A DNA stretch of 64,000 nt, taken from the NCBI GenBank assembly GCA_036245805.1, contig BTRK01000006.1, positions 53,747,257 through 53,811,256 of the forward strand, in the 5' to 3' direction. How positions within the stretch are numbered: position 1 is the stretch's first letter; each line of letters opens with the position of its first letter. Made by a program: the position numbers and the translations under genes. The stretch comes from Pristionchus mayeri. Lineage: Eukaryota > Nematoda > Chromadorea > Rhabditida > Neodiplogasteridae. The notes under the pieces were generated by a model that saw nothing but the letters and a program-made list of their open reading frames with translations, was not told where the DNA came from and did no database searches. Positions 32,801-46,800 of this stretch are shown in pieces.

Positions 32801-34292
32801 AATTGTCTGCGAGTGTTTTACAACGTTACGAAGTGATACAAGCATAAATTGAAGCGGTTTTTTTAAATTTGAAAATTTTAACCTGTTGGTCATTTTGCAT
32901 GATCGTAGTGACAAAATTATAAGTTTTGATGCGCTCAAAGGCATTTTAGTATTCACAACAGAAGTTATTTGGAAATTAAAAATCATTCTGAGGGCCAATT
33001 ACGGCATTTCAAACAAATTCGTCGCTCTGGAGATGCTAAAATCGATGATTCTGCACCGTTCGGAGGTTAAAAGCAATGCATATATTCACGCCGATCAAAA
33101 CGAAATTTTGCACCTAGGGGTAATTTTGAACGAGGAATCGAATGAAAAGGTTTATTTTCTACCTTTTACCGGAAATTTTTTCAGGGCGTCAATTTGGTCA
33201 TAATTTTTTTCATAATATTTGCCATAATTTCTTTTCACAGATGAGCTAGCTTTTCACTTCAAACAGTAAAAATGCTTATCTCATCGAGATCTGTCAGAAT
33301 TACTATACATGTAGGAGGTTTGGAGTAGCAGTTCACGATTTACAAAAACTGACCTCGCCGTTGAGGTGTGACACAGGAAATGAGGGGTCAGAGATACGGC
33401 TTCCTAAGGTCGATTTTCGAACTTTACGTGAAAAGTTACCCCAAGGGAGAACTTAAAATCAGAACTTTATTTTTCGTTGTAGGGCCTATGGTGAATCCTC
33501 TCAGAGAGGCTCTCATATAAATAACTAGACTGCTTAATTTTCCATAGAGAACATAGTTTTGTCCAAATCCGGAAACCAAAACCGGAAAGTTTTTTTTTTT
33601 TTTAAATTTCCGGCTCTGCGACCGAAATCGGAGTTTTTTCCGAGGAAATCATGCATCTGTATTACCATCTCATTGATTTATATGATTCGGTTTTTATAAA
33701 GGTGCCAAAATGCTTTATATTCGAGTTATTTAGTGCTACTTATTTATGATGTTTTCGCCAATATAGTTATGCTTTTGAGCTTTTATCCGATGATTTTCAT
33801 AAAAATGAATTGGAAATTGAGCGAGTTTGACGCAATTTTCGCCTTTGGAAGACCACTTGTCACCCCTAAGGAGTTCGGCTATATTTTTTTCCTGATATAA
33901 TCGGGAATGGAGATTCCGAATATGAGCACCTCATACTTGAAAGGGTGGTTCAACGAGCCGGTAGAATTTATTTTCTGTTTTGGATTGCAGTTTTTCGTTT
34001 TTTTATTTGCAGTTTAACTTTTTTGTCAACATAAAAGTTGTTGGAAATAATTTTCCGGACATTTTGAGACCAATCCCACTTTTGTAGCTCATCTGAGAGC
34101 TGAAAGACGGTAGATCCGGGTGCGGAACCGGAAAATGCCTAAAAGCCGGTTCTGAAAAAATCGGCCAACGTAGAAAGTTTTTAAATCCCCAATAAACTCT
34201 GTCATAATTTTCTCGTGGATACTGCTGAAAGTTGGGGCTCCTGGTTCCGCGGGGTGTCCGCTTTCATGCAATGTCTCAGAAGACGCGTGATA
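29875..34292. repeat. Nested 4.4-kb foldback
   Basis: Ends TATCACGC and GCGTGATA. Outer arms (29905-30300 against 33880-34280) and inner arms (about 31780-32350 against 32760-33400) mirror around about 32570. The left arm carries an extra direct duplication (about 30447-31012 and 31209-31740). Inner parts belong to the family seen at 1-2516 (AAGCCGTATCTCTGACCCC). Confidence 0.75.
30447..31740. repeat. Direct duplication of ~560 bp within left arm
   Basis: Two head-to-tail copies share AACATAACTCTAAATAACTC through CGAAAATCGACCTTAGGAAG. They are separated by about 190 bp that includes a fragment of the 24.8-25.1 kb repeat (GGATCACCTGGGATCGCGAT). Small indels distinguish them (GATTTCGAAAAAAAA is present only in the first). 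Confidence 0.8.
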
Positions 34293-35258
34293 TCGCGCCA
34301 TTCACGAGAGAATCGAGCTAGAATCGCGATTCTTGGGAATGGAGAGTAAATCGTGAAATGAGTTCTCACCGGTTTTGGCCTCCCTGAGGCATGCCTGAGT
34401 GACCCCTGAAGTCTTATAGTGCACACTTTATTTTGGAGCTCACTATGTAGGCTAGGATACCGGCATCACTCACTTTGAGAGCTGTTTTCTTGGATACGGT
34501 GAAAGATGGAGCAAAATTGACCTCTGAGTGACCCCCACTCATTTTTCGAGCTCTATCGAACTGTCCAAACCATTTTCTCTAAAAACCATTTTTAAGAGTT
34601 GTACAGTGTTGGTCAATTTTCTCAAAAATGTAGGTCAACCAGCAGCTGAAATTTTCATAGTAGATGCAGCTCTGAGAGAGCTTTCCAATGAGTGTTTGGA
34701 TCGTTTGAACTTTATTTTCAACGGGGATAACAATCGGAAATCGACCATTTTCGGCCGAGCGCTCCGAAAAGAGCGGTGTGAAATTAATTCGCCTGTGGAA
34801 AATAAAGTTCAAACGATTCAGACGAAGTTAAAATGGCGAAACTCTCACCACCGTGCCCGCATTTTTTTCGCAAACCACTTATTGGAAAGCTCTCGATGAG
34901 CTACATCTACTGTGAAAATTTCAGCTGCTGCTTGACCTACATTTTTGAGAAAATTGACTTACACTGTACCACCCTTAAAATGGTTTTTAGAGAAAATGGT
35001 TTGTATAGATCGATAGAGCTCAAAAAATGAGTCGGGGTCACTCATAGGTCAATTTTGCTCTATCTTACACCTTATCCTAGACAACTGCTCTCCAAGTAGG
35101 TGATGCCGATATCCGACCCTACGCAGGAATCTCCAAAATGAAGTGTGCACAAAAAGATTTCGGGGGTCACTCAGACATGCCTCATGGTGCCCGAAACCGG
35201 TTAGAACTCGTTTCGCCATTCCCATGCTCAGGTCGATTCTCTCTTGAGAGGCGTGATA
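34291..35258. repeat. Foldback, TATC(A/G)CGCC family, abutting copy
   Basis: Starts TATCGCGCCATTCACGAGAG and ends GAGAGGCGTGATA. Its first TA is the last TA of the preceding foldback. Arms mirror around about 34775 (GAACTTTATTTTCAAC on both sides). Confidence 0.75.
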
Positions 35259-35552
35259 TACTCATAAAACAATCAATACGCTGTAAATGATTGCTTTTTT
35301 GTAATATACATCTACTTCGAAAAAAATGAATTGTGTCCTAACGAACTAAAACGGAATGTTTTTTTTTTCTTCTGCAAATTGCTTCAATATTTTTCGTCTG
35401 CACATCGTGTAAAACTCACAGTTTATGGTAAACGTGGCAAAATTTAACGAAATACGTGCATGTGTCTTTGTACTCACCAACTTTTGTAAGCCGTCATACG
35501 GGCCATAAAATGTGCATAAGTAATTTTTTTTCAAATAAATCTGTCAACCAAC

Positions 35553-38500
35553 TCGTCGGTGATGAGAAACGTGATGTCCGGCTTCATTCTTTTCACAAGT
35601 TTCAGCATTGCACTGTGAAAGAGGGGACAGTTCTCAGTAGGTCTGCAGGCTGAAAAACGCATTTCGACAATACAAGAAATGAATCTCGAGGAAATTACCT
35701 ATTTGATGGGGTCAGAGGCAATGCAATTTTTTTCTCCAATACTACACCTCCGCAAAGCAGTTGATTTTGTATTTAATATAAATCGTCAAAAAATATGAAT
35801 TCCTAATAGAAATGAGGATATTTTTTGTTCTACCGATTAAAAACTCTCTTTTATCTCTCACAGGCGAGAGTGTGAGGAACAAAAAAGTCAAATCGCTGTT
35901 GACATTTCGTTTTTTTCTACTGGCAAGCTGACCAGAATGGGCGAATAATCGCATCTCCTTGACGCCATCGTTGCCTTGGAGGATCTTGTGCAGAACCTTC
36001 ATGGCTCGGTGCGAAATCGAGTTTCCGACGACAAGGATGGAAACGCCCCCAGAGGTGCTGTTTGTCGTCTGTGAGGAATGATTTTTGGACATGATTGTTC
36101 GAGATTACTGACGGGCTTCGTACGAAATGTGTTATACAAAGTTAGTTTATGTACTTTACTGAAATATAAAACCACAACTAGTGGGCAACTACGCCACTTC
36201 AAGCGGTATAATGTTTCACGGGAAGCTTAGACAATATTTCCCGAGTGGTTACAAGAATAGCGGAAAAATCATATTTCCATCACCACGTCTGTCCGAACGT
36301 AAGGGCTCACGGTAGGGGTACGGTATCGACGTTCTGCATTGATTGGACAACGAAATATTGAATATGACCCAGCATCTGACACAGCACCACCGGGTACAGT
36401 AGGTTCCATTTACTGTAGAAGTGATATATCGACGTTTTTCATTCATCCTCTGACAAAATCATGAATCTGACCCAGCGTCTGTCCCACGGCTAAGGGTTAC
36501 GGTAGCATACGGTTACGGTAGGAGTAGGGTATCTACGTTTTGTTTCGATCATCCGATGAAACCATGAGTCTGGCACGGGATCTGACCCAACGCCACATCG
36601 GGTTACTGTACGAGCACTCACAGACCAACACCCTAATTTTGGTCGTAAAATAATTTCTTCTGAAAATTTCGGAAATCTTTTTAGTGTAATGACCTTGTAT
36701 TTCGATTGCACAGAAACAATTAAAATCTCATTGGAATCGAAAGCGCCATACAAAAAAGCTTTCAGTTTATGGTATATGTAGAAACTAGTGGGCAGCTACG
36801 CCTCTTTTAAAGTTCCCTGAATATTTAGAAAATAATCCCATTTGGATGCTGTAAAATGCCTGCAAAATCATGGTTCTCACGCTTTTTTGCATCCATCCGC
36901 AGACGAAATCATGAATCTGACCCAGCGACTGACACAGCGAACACGGATTACGGTAGCTTTCGGGTACGGTAGGAGTACGGTATTGGTGTTTTAAACGATC
37001 ATCTGATGAAATCATGAGTCTGACACACGATCTGACCCAACGCCACTCCGGGTTACGGTACACGGACGGACATGACACACTCTATTTTTGGCCGTAAAAA
37101 TTTTTCTTCTGGAAATTTCGGAAATCTTTTTAGTGTAATGACCTTGTATTTCGATTGCACAGAAACTATCAAAATCCTATCCGAATCGAAAGTGCCAGAC
37201 ACAAAAAGCTTTCAGTTTATAGTAAGGGTTGCAACTAGTGGGCAACTACGCCTCTTATAAAGTTCCCTGAATATTTAGAAAATATTCCCATTTGGATGAT
37301 GCAAAATGCCTGCAAAATCATGGTTCTCACGCTTTTTTGCAATCATCTGCAGACAAAATCAGGAATCTGACCCAGCGTCTGACCCACAGCTAGGGGTTAC
37401 GGTAGCTTACGGTTACTGTAGCAGTAGAGTATCAATGTTTTGTTTCGATCCTCCGATGAAATCATGAGTCTGACACACGATCTGACCCAACACCACTATG
37501 GGATACTGTGGACAAACGTTAGAAGAACGATATTGATGTTTTGCATCCATTAGTAGACGAAATCATGAATCTGACCCAGCGTCTGACCCACGGCTACAGG
37601 TTACGGTAGCTTCCGATTACTGTAGGAGTATGGCATTGACGTTTTGTTTCGATCTTCTGATGAAATCATGGGTCTGACACAACATCTGCTCCAACGCCAC
37701 TCTCAGGTTACGGTACGGTCACTCACAGACACACGAACACCTCATTTTTGGTCGTAAAAATTTTTCTTCTGGAAATTTCGGAAATCTTTTTAGTGTAATG
37801 ACCTTGTATTTCGATAGCACAGAAACTATCAAAATATCGCTTGAAACCAACGCGCCAGTCAAAAAAGCGTTCAGTTTATTGTTAATGTTGTAACTAGCTG
37901 GGAACTACGTCTATGCCAATAGAACGACTTTCTAATAAATTTCGAAAACACTATCCCGGATGATTTAAAAAGAAAACCGAAAAATCATGAATCTGGCCCA
38001 GCGCCACGGTATACGGTAGCCTTCGATTACGATAGCAGTTCGGTATGGATGTTTTGCATCGATTCGCCAACGAAATCATGAGTCTGACCCAGCGTCTGAC
38101 CCAGCGCCACGGTATATGGTAGCTTTCGATTACGGTAGCAGTTCGATATTGATGTTTAGCATCGATCCGCAAACGAAATAATGAACCTGACCCACGGTCT
38201 AACCCAGCGCCACGGTATACGGTAGCTTTCGGTTACGGTAGCAGTTCGATATTGACGTTTTGCATCGATCCGCAGACGAAATCATGAATCTGACCCACTG
38301 TCTGACCCAGCGACACGGTGTGCTGTAGCTTTCGGTTACAGTAGCGTACCATAATCATACGGTATTTTGTCCAACATTACCAAGCTTCTCGACGATTGGC
38401 AAAACGTTTTGACGGTGGCGGGTATCGAACCCCCAACTTTGTGTTTGCCAGTCTATCGCGGTATCCACTCGGCCATGGTAAAATTACAACAATATATTTA

Positions 38501-40753
38501 AAAATAATTAAATTAAGAGACAGTCATAATGCACCATTGAAACATTTCAAATGCTGCGTCTTTGAAAAAGTCATGAATTTGCAACTTGGAATAATAGGTG
38601 ACCCGCCGGACTTTTAGGGTGTACGATAATCGATCGGTTCGGGTATTTGAGAAAAAGTGTGTCTCGGCCAGGCAAGCTTCACATCACTTTTAGATACCAG
38701 AAGATATGAGTTGTCGGTTATAATAGTTAAGAATCAGAATTGGATACGGTAATGGACAGACAAACACCGTGGCACCTGTTTTTTGCACCTCCTACATTTG
38801 TGTTTCAAGAAATTCCTCATATCTGCTGACCTTACAATACCGTGCCCCCCAACTCCCCCTCACCCAAACGCACAGCTCCCCACCTCCTCCAGATCAAAAA
38901 AGCTATCGGGTTATGGTAAAGTAGCAACTAGTGGGCAACTACGCATCTTTTACAGTTAGAAGTTCCCGAAATATTTAGAAAATTATCCCCTATTGATGCC
39001 GGGAAAATCACGGTTCCCATGCCGCGTCCGTCTCAATGCAATAATCAACGTTTTCTATCTATTCTCTAACGAAATCATGAATCTGACCCAGCGTCTGACC
39101 CAGCGCACTGGGTTACGGTAGGCTTTGGTTACGATAGTAGTAAGGTATTGATGATTTCCATCCATCCTCCGATTAAATCATGAATACGACACAAGATCTG
39201 ACCCAACGCCAATGGTATACTGTGGACAGACGGAAAACCCAACCAACACCTATTTTTTTGGTCGTAATTTTTTTTCTTCTGGATTTTTTAAAAATCATTT
39301 TCGTGTGATGACAATGTATTCCGGATGGGGACATACTTTCAAAATCCCGTTCAAAACGAACGCGCCAGTCAAAAAAGCGTTCAGTTTATTGTAAATGTTG
39401 CAACTAGCGGGCAACTACGCCTCTTTTAAAGTTAGAAGTTACCGTAATATTTAGACAATTATCCCATATTGATTCCGGGAAAATCACGGTTCCCTTTCCG
39501 ATTCCATCCCAATGCCATAATATACGTTTTCTATCGATTCTCTAACGAAATCATGAATCTGACCCAGGGTATGACCCAGCGCACTGGGTTACGGTAGGCT
39601 TTGGTTACGATAGTAGTACGGTATCGATGATTTCCATCCATCCTCCGATGAAATCATGAGTCTGACACAAGATCTGACCCAACGCCAATGGTCTACTGTG
39701 GACAGACGGAAAACCCAACGAACACCTATTTTTTGGTCGTAAAAAGTTTTCTTCTGGAAATTTCGGATTTTTTTTTCGTCTGCTGACCTTGTATTCCGGA
39801 TGGGGTCATACTATCAAAATATCGCTCGAAACGAACGCGCCAGAGAAAAACCCTTTTAGATTATTGTAAATGTTGCAACTAGTGGGCAACTACGCCCGGT
39901 AATCGTTAGAACGCGTTCCCGGAAAAGGTAGAATGTAATTCCCGATTGATTGTTAAACTACCGACAAAATCAAGAACAGTAGAGCGCGTCTCTCCCGACG
40001 CAAGAGCTTACAATAAGTTTCGGGCACGGTTGGAAAACATTATCGGCGGCTTTTACCGATTGATCAACGAAATCATCAATCTGTCCCATCATCCGACACA
40101 GCGCTACGGTTTACGGTACACTTAATTAACGTTAGGAGTGCGGTATTGGCGTTTTATATTGATTTACCGAGGAAATCATGAATCTGACCCAGCGTCTGAC
40201 CCACGGCTACGGGTTACTGTAGCTTTCGGTTACGGTAGGAGTACAGTATTGACGTTTTGCTTGGATCCTCTGATGAAATCATGAGTCTGTCACAACATCT
40301 GCTCCAACGCCACTCCCAGGTTACGGTACGCAGACTGACAGACCAACCAACACCTATTTTTTCGCCGTAAAAATTATTCTGCTGGAAATTTCTGGAATGT
40401 TTTTCGTGTGACCTTGCATTCCGGATGGGGACCTTGCATTCCGGATGGGGACATATTTTCTAAATCTCGCTCGAAACGAACGCGCCAGACGAAAAAGCGT
40501 TCAGTTTATTGTAAATGTTGCAATGAATATAGTTGTAATCAATTTTTTTTTCGTTGCGGAATTATGTAATTCAGAATGGCATATGCCAATCTAAAGGCGG
40601 GCCTACCCAGATGCATTCGTATACACTCTGCGTACTGTATCCATCGCGCATTGCCCTTCCGTCCGGATCATCTTTGCACTCCTGAAGGAACGTTCATATA
40701 ACAGCATCGATATATTTGTAAAATCGATTTGGCTTTTGATGACCGTTCAAACT

Positions 40754-40840
<87 letters not shown>

Positions 40841-43800
40841 ATCTACGCTCGGTGGCGCAACGAAAGACGAATAATTACTTATGCGATAGGTCTCACCTCG
40901 AACGGTCGTTGGTTATAATAAAGGATGTGTGCTTGCCCGTAGTTCCATTTGATTGCATCCACAACTTCCGGCGAATCTGCTTTTGAGCTAGGGATTGCTT
41001 TGCAAGTTGGGTTGGATGATAGGCTTTCCTCTCTACTTTCAGCAGCATTCAACAATCCCCTTTCCTTGCGGAAACAGACAAGAGAGAGCGTATAAAAAGT
41101 ATTGACATTGAAATAGGTATTAGTAAAGCCGTAATGCATGCTCACGCTTTGGTTCAGCCAGCTTGTTGAGCAACAGTGGTAGTTGCAGGAACACCGCACA
41201 CATCATACACCAGTAGATCATGCCCACTACGGCAAAAGCCACACTTGAGGATGCACTGCAACATGTGTTTGTGCCGCCTCGATATTCAGAGTAGTCTAAA
41301 TAGACAGTTCACCAGAAAACGGCTCGAGGATGATCAAAATTAGATTTTTATCCATATTTTTCTGATTTTTTTCTATCATTTTTTTTAGAAAGTACATGAA
41401 AGTGGATCAACCATTGTCCAAATATATGAAAATCCGGTTAAATAAAAAAACTCGAAAAAACGGCCGTGAATAATGATGACATTCTGAACTTACGAAATGA
41501 ACATCTGCTCCAGTGTGAGATGAATGCACATCGAGATCAGAAATGTTATCATGAGGCACATGAGACAGTCTGGGAAAATGGACCAGTACAACATGTACAT
41601 GTACATGTGGACATGGACAAGTACAAGTACTAGCCCGTTTTGACACCCCACCCCCCCTGCAAAACCTATTCCGCTTTTTATCAAGGTATATCGTACTAGC
41701 GGGGCCGCTATCTGAACCGTCTACTGGTGTAGATAAGTAGACTTGATTGGAGTATTACTAGAATTAAAGGAGGAGTAAAGGCAAATTTAAACTTTGGACC
41801 ATTTTATAACCATGACCTTGCTCCTCTTAACGACTAAAGGCTCCAACAATCATCTCTAGATTTAATCTATGACTGGTGTATGACATGGCAAATGTCTGTC
41901 AACCCAGTTAATTCCCACATTCTACATGTAGGCAAATCCAATCCGAGAATAGCTTACTCGTTCAATACTTCTATTATTACATCTACCGATATTGTTAAAG
42001 ATCTAGGAGTGCTCATCTCCGAAAATATTTCCTTCCGCCCCCATATCGTTGATATAGTTAAAAAGGCTTCTAAGCGTGTCAACTTCATGCTCATTGTCAT
42101 TAAATCCGCAAATCCGCTCGTACTTATCCATGCCTACACAACTTATGTTCGTTCTATTCTCGAGTATTGCTCAGATTATTCTCCTCACATTCTCAAGGAT
42201 AGGAAACTATAATACTTGAAAAAGATCAATATATTTTTCTTCGCAAATTGCATTTTCGCTGTAAAATTCCCTTTATCTCTTATGCACTGTCTTGTGAGAA
42301 GTTCAATTTGGAACCTCTCGACCACCGTCCCAATTTATCGAAAATTTGTTTCAAATTTGTTCATTCATTATTTTGCCCACATTCAACTGTTTCCCCTTCT
42401 TTATTATTTGATTTCAGAGAATCTCGCACACGAGGTTCGTCTCGTAAATTATTCCCACGTTTTAGAGCTTCTGATAATTTATCTAAACACTTTATCTCTC
42501 ATCGCACCTATTCCACTATTAATTCTTAACCTCAAGAAACCCTTTCCCTCTCTTCCAAATTGTTCACCAAATGTATTTCCCCAAAATTACCCGTTTCATA
42601 CTTGTTTTAACTATTTCAATATCTTCTTATTTTCTCGAATTCTCCCTAATACATTCGGGCCGTCGAAACGCGGCGACTACTACACTTCACTTCAACTACC
42701 ACACGGTCGTTTTAAATTGTTCTTGCCAGTTCCTAGCTACTGGTTGTATGTATTCGCGCATTAACTTGCTGCGATAAAGATATATAAAACAAATTACATT
42801 AATATCTCTATTCTCAACATAATTATGATTAGTTGAGTGCCATCGACAGTTGAGCCCAAGGAAGGGAGCGAATTCAAATCACTGGAAGATTTGTCGAAAA
42901 ACGGAATCGAACCCGAAACCCTCCGATCACGTGAAAGCTGTTCTACCACTGACCTAAATTACTTATGGTCGTCTACCTCCTAGCTCGCGCTATGATCTTT
43001 ATTGTGTGGAAGCACCCTTAGACTTTTCTCTATCGATGTGGCTAATTTGCCTTTACTCATCCTTTAAACTCAAAAAAACACCTGTAAAAGGCAGAACCGG
43101 TAAGTCAAAGTAGCTCTTCCACATTATGATGACCGGCCAGTGCACGAGGTAGACCTCGTAGGAAATGTCGCCCAAGTGCACGATTACCCTACAAAACAAA
43201 TTACATTATTCAACCAAAAAAAGTAGGCGAATACTATCCGGTGATACTGTATACTCACCTATTGCTCAGAAAAATAGATTGCCGATCCTCCAATCTTCCG
43301 GTCACGATTATTGCGACAGTCAATACGACAGCTACGAGACGGATACCTGGTGTTCCTATTGACTATAATGTCGTAGCGTCTGTCTGTCTGTCTGTCTGTT
43401 TGTCTGTGACGCCTACCGTATACCTCAAGGGTGCATCACACCATAATGCATTTTCCCAAAACGCAGAAAACTTAAATGCACATTACGGTAACCCACCACA
43501 CCACACACCATGGTGCATTTTACCAAAACACAGAAAAGTTAAATGCACGCTACCGTAACCCACCACACCACACACCATGGTGTGATTTACTAAATCACAG
43601 AAAAGTTAAATGCACGCTACCGTAACCCACCACACCACACACCATGGTGTGATTTACTAAATCGCAGAAAAGTTAAATGCACGCTACCGTAACCCACCAC
43701 ACCACACACCATGGTGTGATTTACTAAATCGCAGAAAAGTTAAATGCACGCTACCGTAACCCACCACACCACACACCATGGTGTGATTTACTAAATCGCA

Positions 43801-46800
43801 GAAAAGTTAAATGCCCGCTACCGTATCCCAAAAACACCACACACAATGGTGTGATTTACTAAATCGCAGAAAAATTAAATGCACGCTACCGTAACCCACC
43901 ACACCACACACCATGGTGTGATTTACTAAATCGCAGAAAAGATAAATGCACGCTACAGTATACCCAAACCACACACCATGGTGTGATTTACTAAATCGCA
44001 GAAAAGTTAAATGCCCGCTACCGTATCCCAAAAACACCACACACAATGGTGTGATTTACTAAATCGCAGAAAAATTAAATGCACGCTACCGTAACCCACC
44101 ACACCACACACCATGGTGTGATTTACTAAATCGCAGAAAAGATAAATGCACGCTACAGTATACCCACACCACGCACCATGGTGTGATTTACTAAATCACA
44201 GAAAAGTTAAATGCACGCTACCGTAATCCACCACACCACACCATGGTGTGATTTACTAAATCACAGAAAAGTTAAATGCACGCTACCGTAACCCACCACA
44301 CCACACACCATGGTGTGATTTACTAAATCGCAGAAAAGTTAAATGCACGCTACCGTAACCCACCACACCACACACCATGGTGTGATTTACTAAATCGCAG
44401 AAAAGATAAATGCACGCTACCGTAACCCACCACACCACGCACCATGGTGTGATTTACTAAATCACAGAAAAGTTAAATGCACGCTACCGTAATCCACCAC
44501 ACCACACCATGGTGTGATTTACTAAATCACAGAAAAGTTAAATGCACGCTACCGTAACGCACCACACCACACACCATGGTGTGATTTACTAAATCGCGGA
44601 AAAGTTAAATGCACATACCCTCATCCAACCACACACCACTGTCTCATGGCACCATACCATATACTCTCTCGCTGTTGCAAAATCATCCCAACCTCCCCGC
44701 AGCGTGAGCGCTGTGAAAGGCTCGTGAGGCCGAAGGCGATCCGAAAAAGTTGGAATGGGGCGAAGCCGATGCCCCATTCCAACTCTTTCGGATCGCCTTC
44801 GGCCTCACGAGCCTTTCACTACGTTTTAAGCAGGCTCTCAACAGTTACGTCCATTGTTTATCCTTAACACACAACCCCGCGTAACGTAGCGACAGAAGGT
44901 CGCTAGTTAGAGTTCGAGAAACGCTACCAGGATCACTTCATTCTACACTTCTACATACTCTCTGGACCGGTCGATCGGCGAGAGAGAGAGTGTGTAGAAT
45001 GAAGGGAGAGTGGTATTCTATCATGAAAACGCTAAAGCGTCTGAGCATCAATGTTTCATATGATCAATTTAACGGGCACTCACAATTGCCAACAATCATG
45101 AATAATGAATGTGAACGTCAATTTTGAAAAAAAATTTACCCTGTTGGAAAAGTAGTTGTATAGGTGAGAAGGTGAGGCCAAAAAGGCTCAGCGAGAGAAT
45201 AATGGTGCAGACATGAATGATGCCTGATTGTGTTTATTATAAATAAATTTCTTTCTATCTGCTCGAACTTTTAAGGGGAAATCACCTTTTTTGCATGACG
45301 ATTGTTCCAATTTGCCAGGAAGTTCTTGATGAGATGTCGTATCGCTAGCTTCATCCGCAATCACAAACTTATGAGGAGGAATAAGAGGTGAGCATGCCTC
45401 GTCATATTTTGTCTATAATGTGCACTTGATTGCTTGCTAGCGTGTTTAAACACGCTAAATAACAAGCATAACAAGTCTCAAAAAATACATGACCTTATTT
45501 CTCTTACGAGTGGCCGTAACAACGACAATAATTTCATATTTTTAAAAGTAGGGTGAGGTTACGTTCACTGGTGGAGAGTCTCTTTTAAACATATACGTAC
45601 CGTAGTAGCCGGATTAAGATGAGCAATCAACTGCAATATTACGTTCTCAATATTACGTTATTTATTCACTTTTTTGTTCCGCTAAATGCACAAAATATGA
45701 GGTGAATATTGGCTCCTAGTCGAACTTTTTCAGCGTTCGCGATTTAGCAATATCGATTTCGCAATTCGGACAGTCGGACACTGCCCTATATATGCAAGTA
45801 AAGATATATATGCGTATTTACATACTTCATGTGCAAGCCCGCCCCCGAGGAATTGCCAAATCCGAGCGAACAATGAGTTAAACGAAACGGTCTTACTCGC
45901 AAAAGATTGATATGCGAGAGACGCTGAAATAATATGTACGATATATTATGATTACGGAATTCCATCATTAAATGTTGTATTTAGTTAGACATTATTATAT
46001 TTAGCCAACAAATTCTATGCTAACAAACCGGTTGTTAATAAATTTAGCTAAAAATAACTATATAACAGACCGTCCACGAGAGAACGGGAGAGGTCTCGGA
46101 TGATAAAAAATAAAATATTCCGGTATTTTTCTCTGAAGTGAGGGTCCAAAGTCATGAACGCAGGCACCAATAGCTAAGGTTCTAGGTCGGTTTTGAAAAA
46201 GATACAGTAACCCTCCAATTTTGGGGTCGAAAATTTTAGTATCATACGATTTAATGATTAATAGATTTTCTTGTTTGTTTTCACTCGTAGAAAATGAATT
46301 GTCACGTTAGAGCTCACGAGATTTCGATCTAAAAAAGACCCAAAAAACGATTTTTTCGGTCGAAATCGGCAGGAATTTGCTCATAACTAATTTGGATGCC
46401 CCCCTGGGGCTATGCGAGAAAGCGAAAGCGGTATGCTTGTGGACTCTCTGGCTACGTGTGGTGTGTGAACACGGGTAACGAAATAAACAACGATTTATTG
46501 CTTGTTTACACACCTAAAATACCTAAAAATACCTAAAAGAGAGAGAGAATTAATTAGGATGGGAGGGGAGAGTGGTTGTGGTCGACTGCACTATGGCCAG
46601 GAGACAGTGGTCTCTAGTAAGCAGGTTGACTGCAGTGACGAAATGGAAGTGAGGGCGACTTGAGATTCTCGAGGGGAGAACTCTTGTCGGTGGATGACGA
46701 AATTATTGCACGTGCAGTGGCACGGTGCAATAGAGAGAAGAAGCAGAAGGAGCGCGTGTCCAACTGTGAGAGGACTTCAACAGTGAGCAAGGTGACTGTG

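Larger units (their letters stand above)
41764..43068. mobile_element. TTTAAA-type element carrying a LINE fragment
   Basis: Inverted ends TAAAGGAGGAGTAAAGGCAA (41766) and TTGCCTTTACTCATCCTTTA (near 43047-43066). Inside are a reverse-transcriptase tail and a tRNA-like segment. It sits in an OAC intron, with the right end 14 bp from the end of the exon at 43082. Confidence 0.7.
43371..44906 (+). mobile_element. Non-autonomous Helitron with minisatellite, copy R
   Basis: Starts TCGTAGCGTCTGTCTG and ends GCGACAGAAGGTCGCTAG followed by T. It has the same ends, satellite and subterminal hairpin as 13142-15061, and no coding capacity. It lies in an intron of the OAC-like gene, in the opposite orientation, with its 5' end 15 bp from the exon starting at 43355. 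The base before TC is G, not the expected A. Confidence 0.7.

Noticed and set aside
40736..40918. 60-codon ORF of alternating Tyr and Ile
   Set aside because: It is the translation of the TA microsatellite.
42216..42764. 182-codon plus-strand ORF
   Set aside because: The recognisable LINE protein pattern lies in other frames of the same stretch, so this long frame appears to be a shadow of a decayed reverse transcriptase.
43807..44046. 79-codon minus-strand ORF with repeated peptide
   Set aside because: It is a translation of the Helitron minisatellite and keeps the repeat period.
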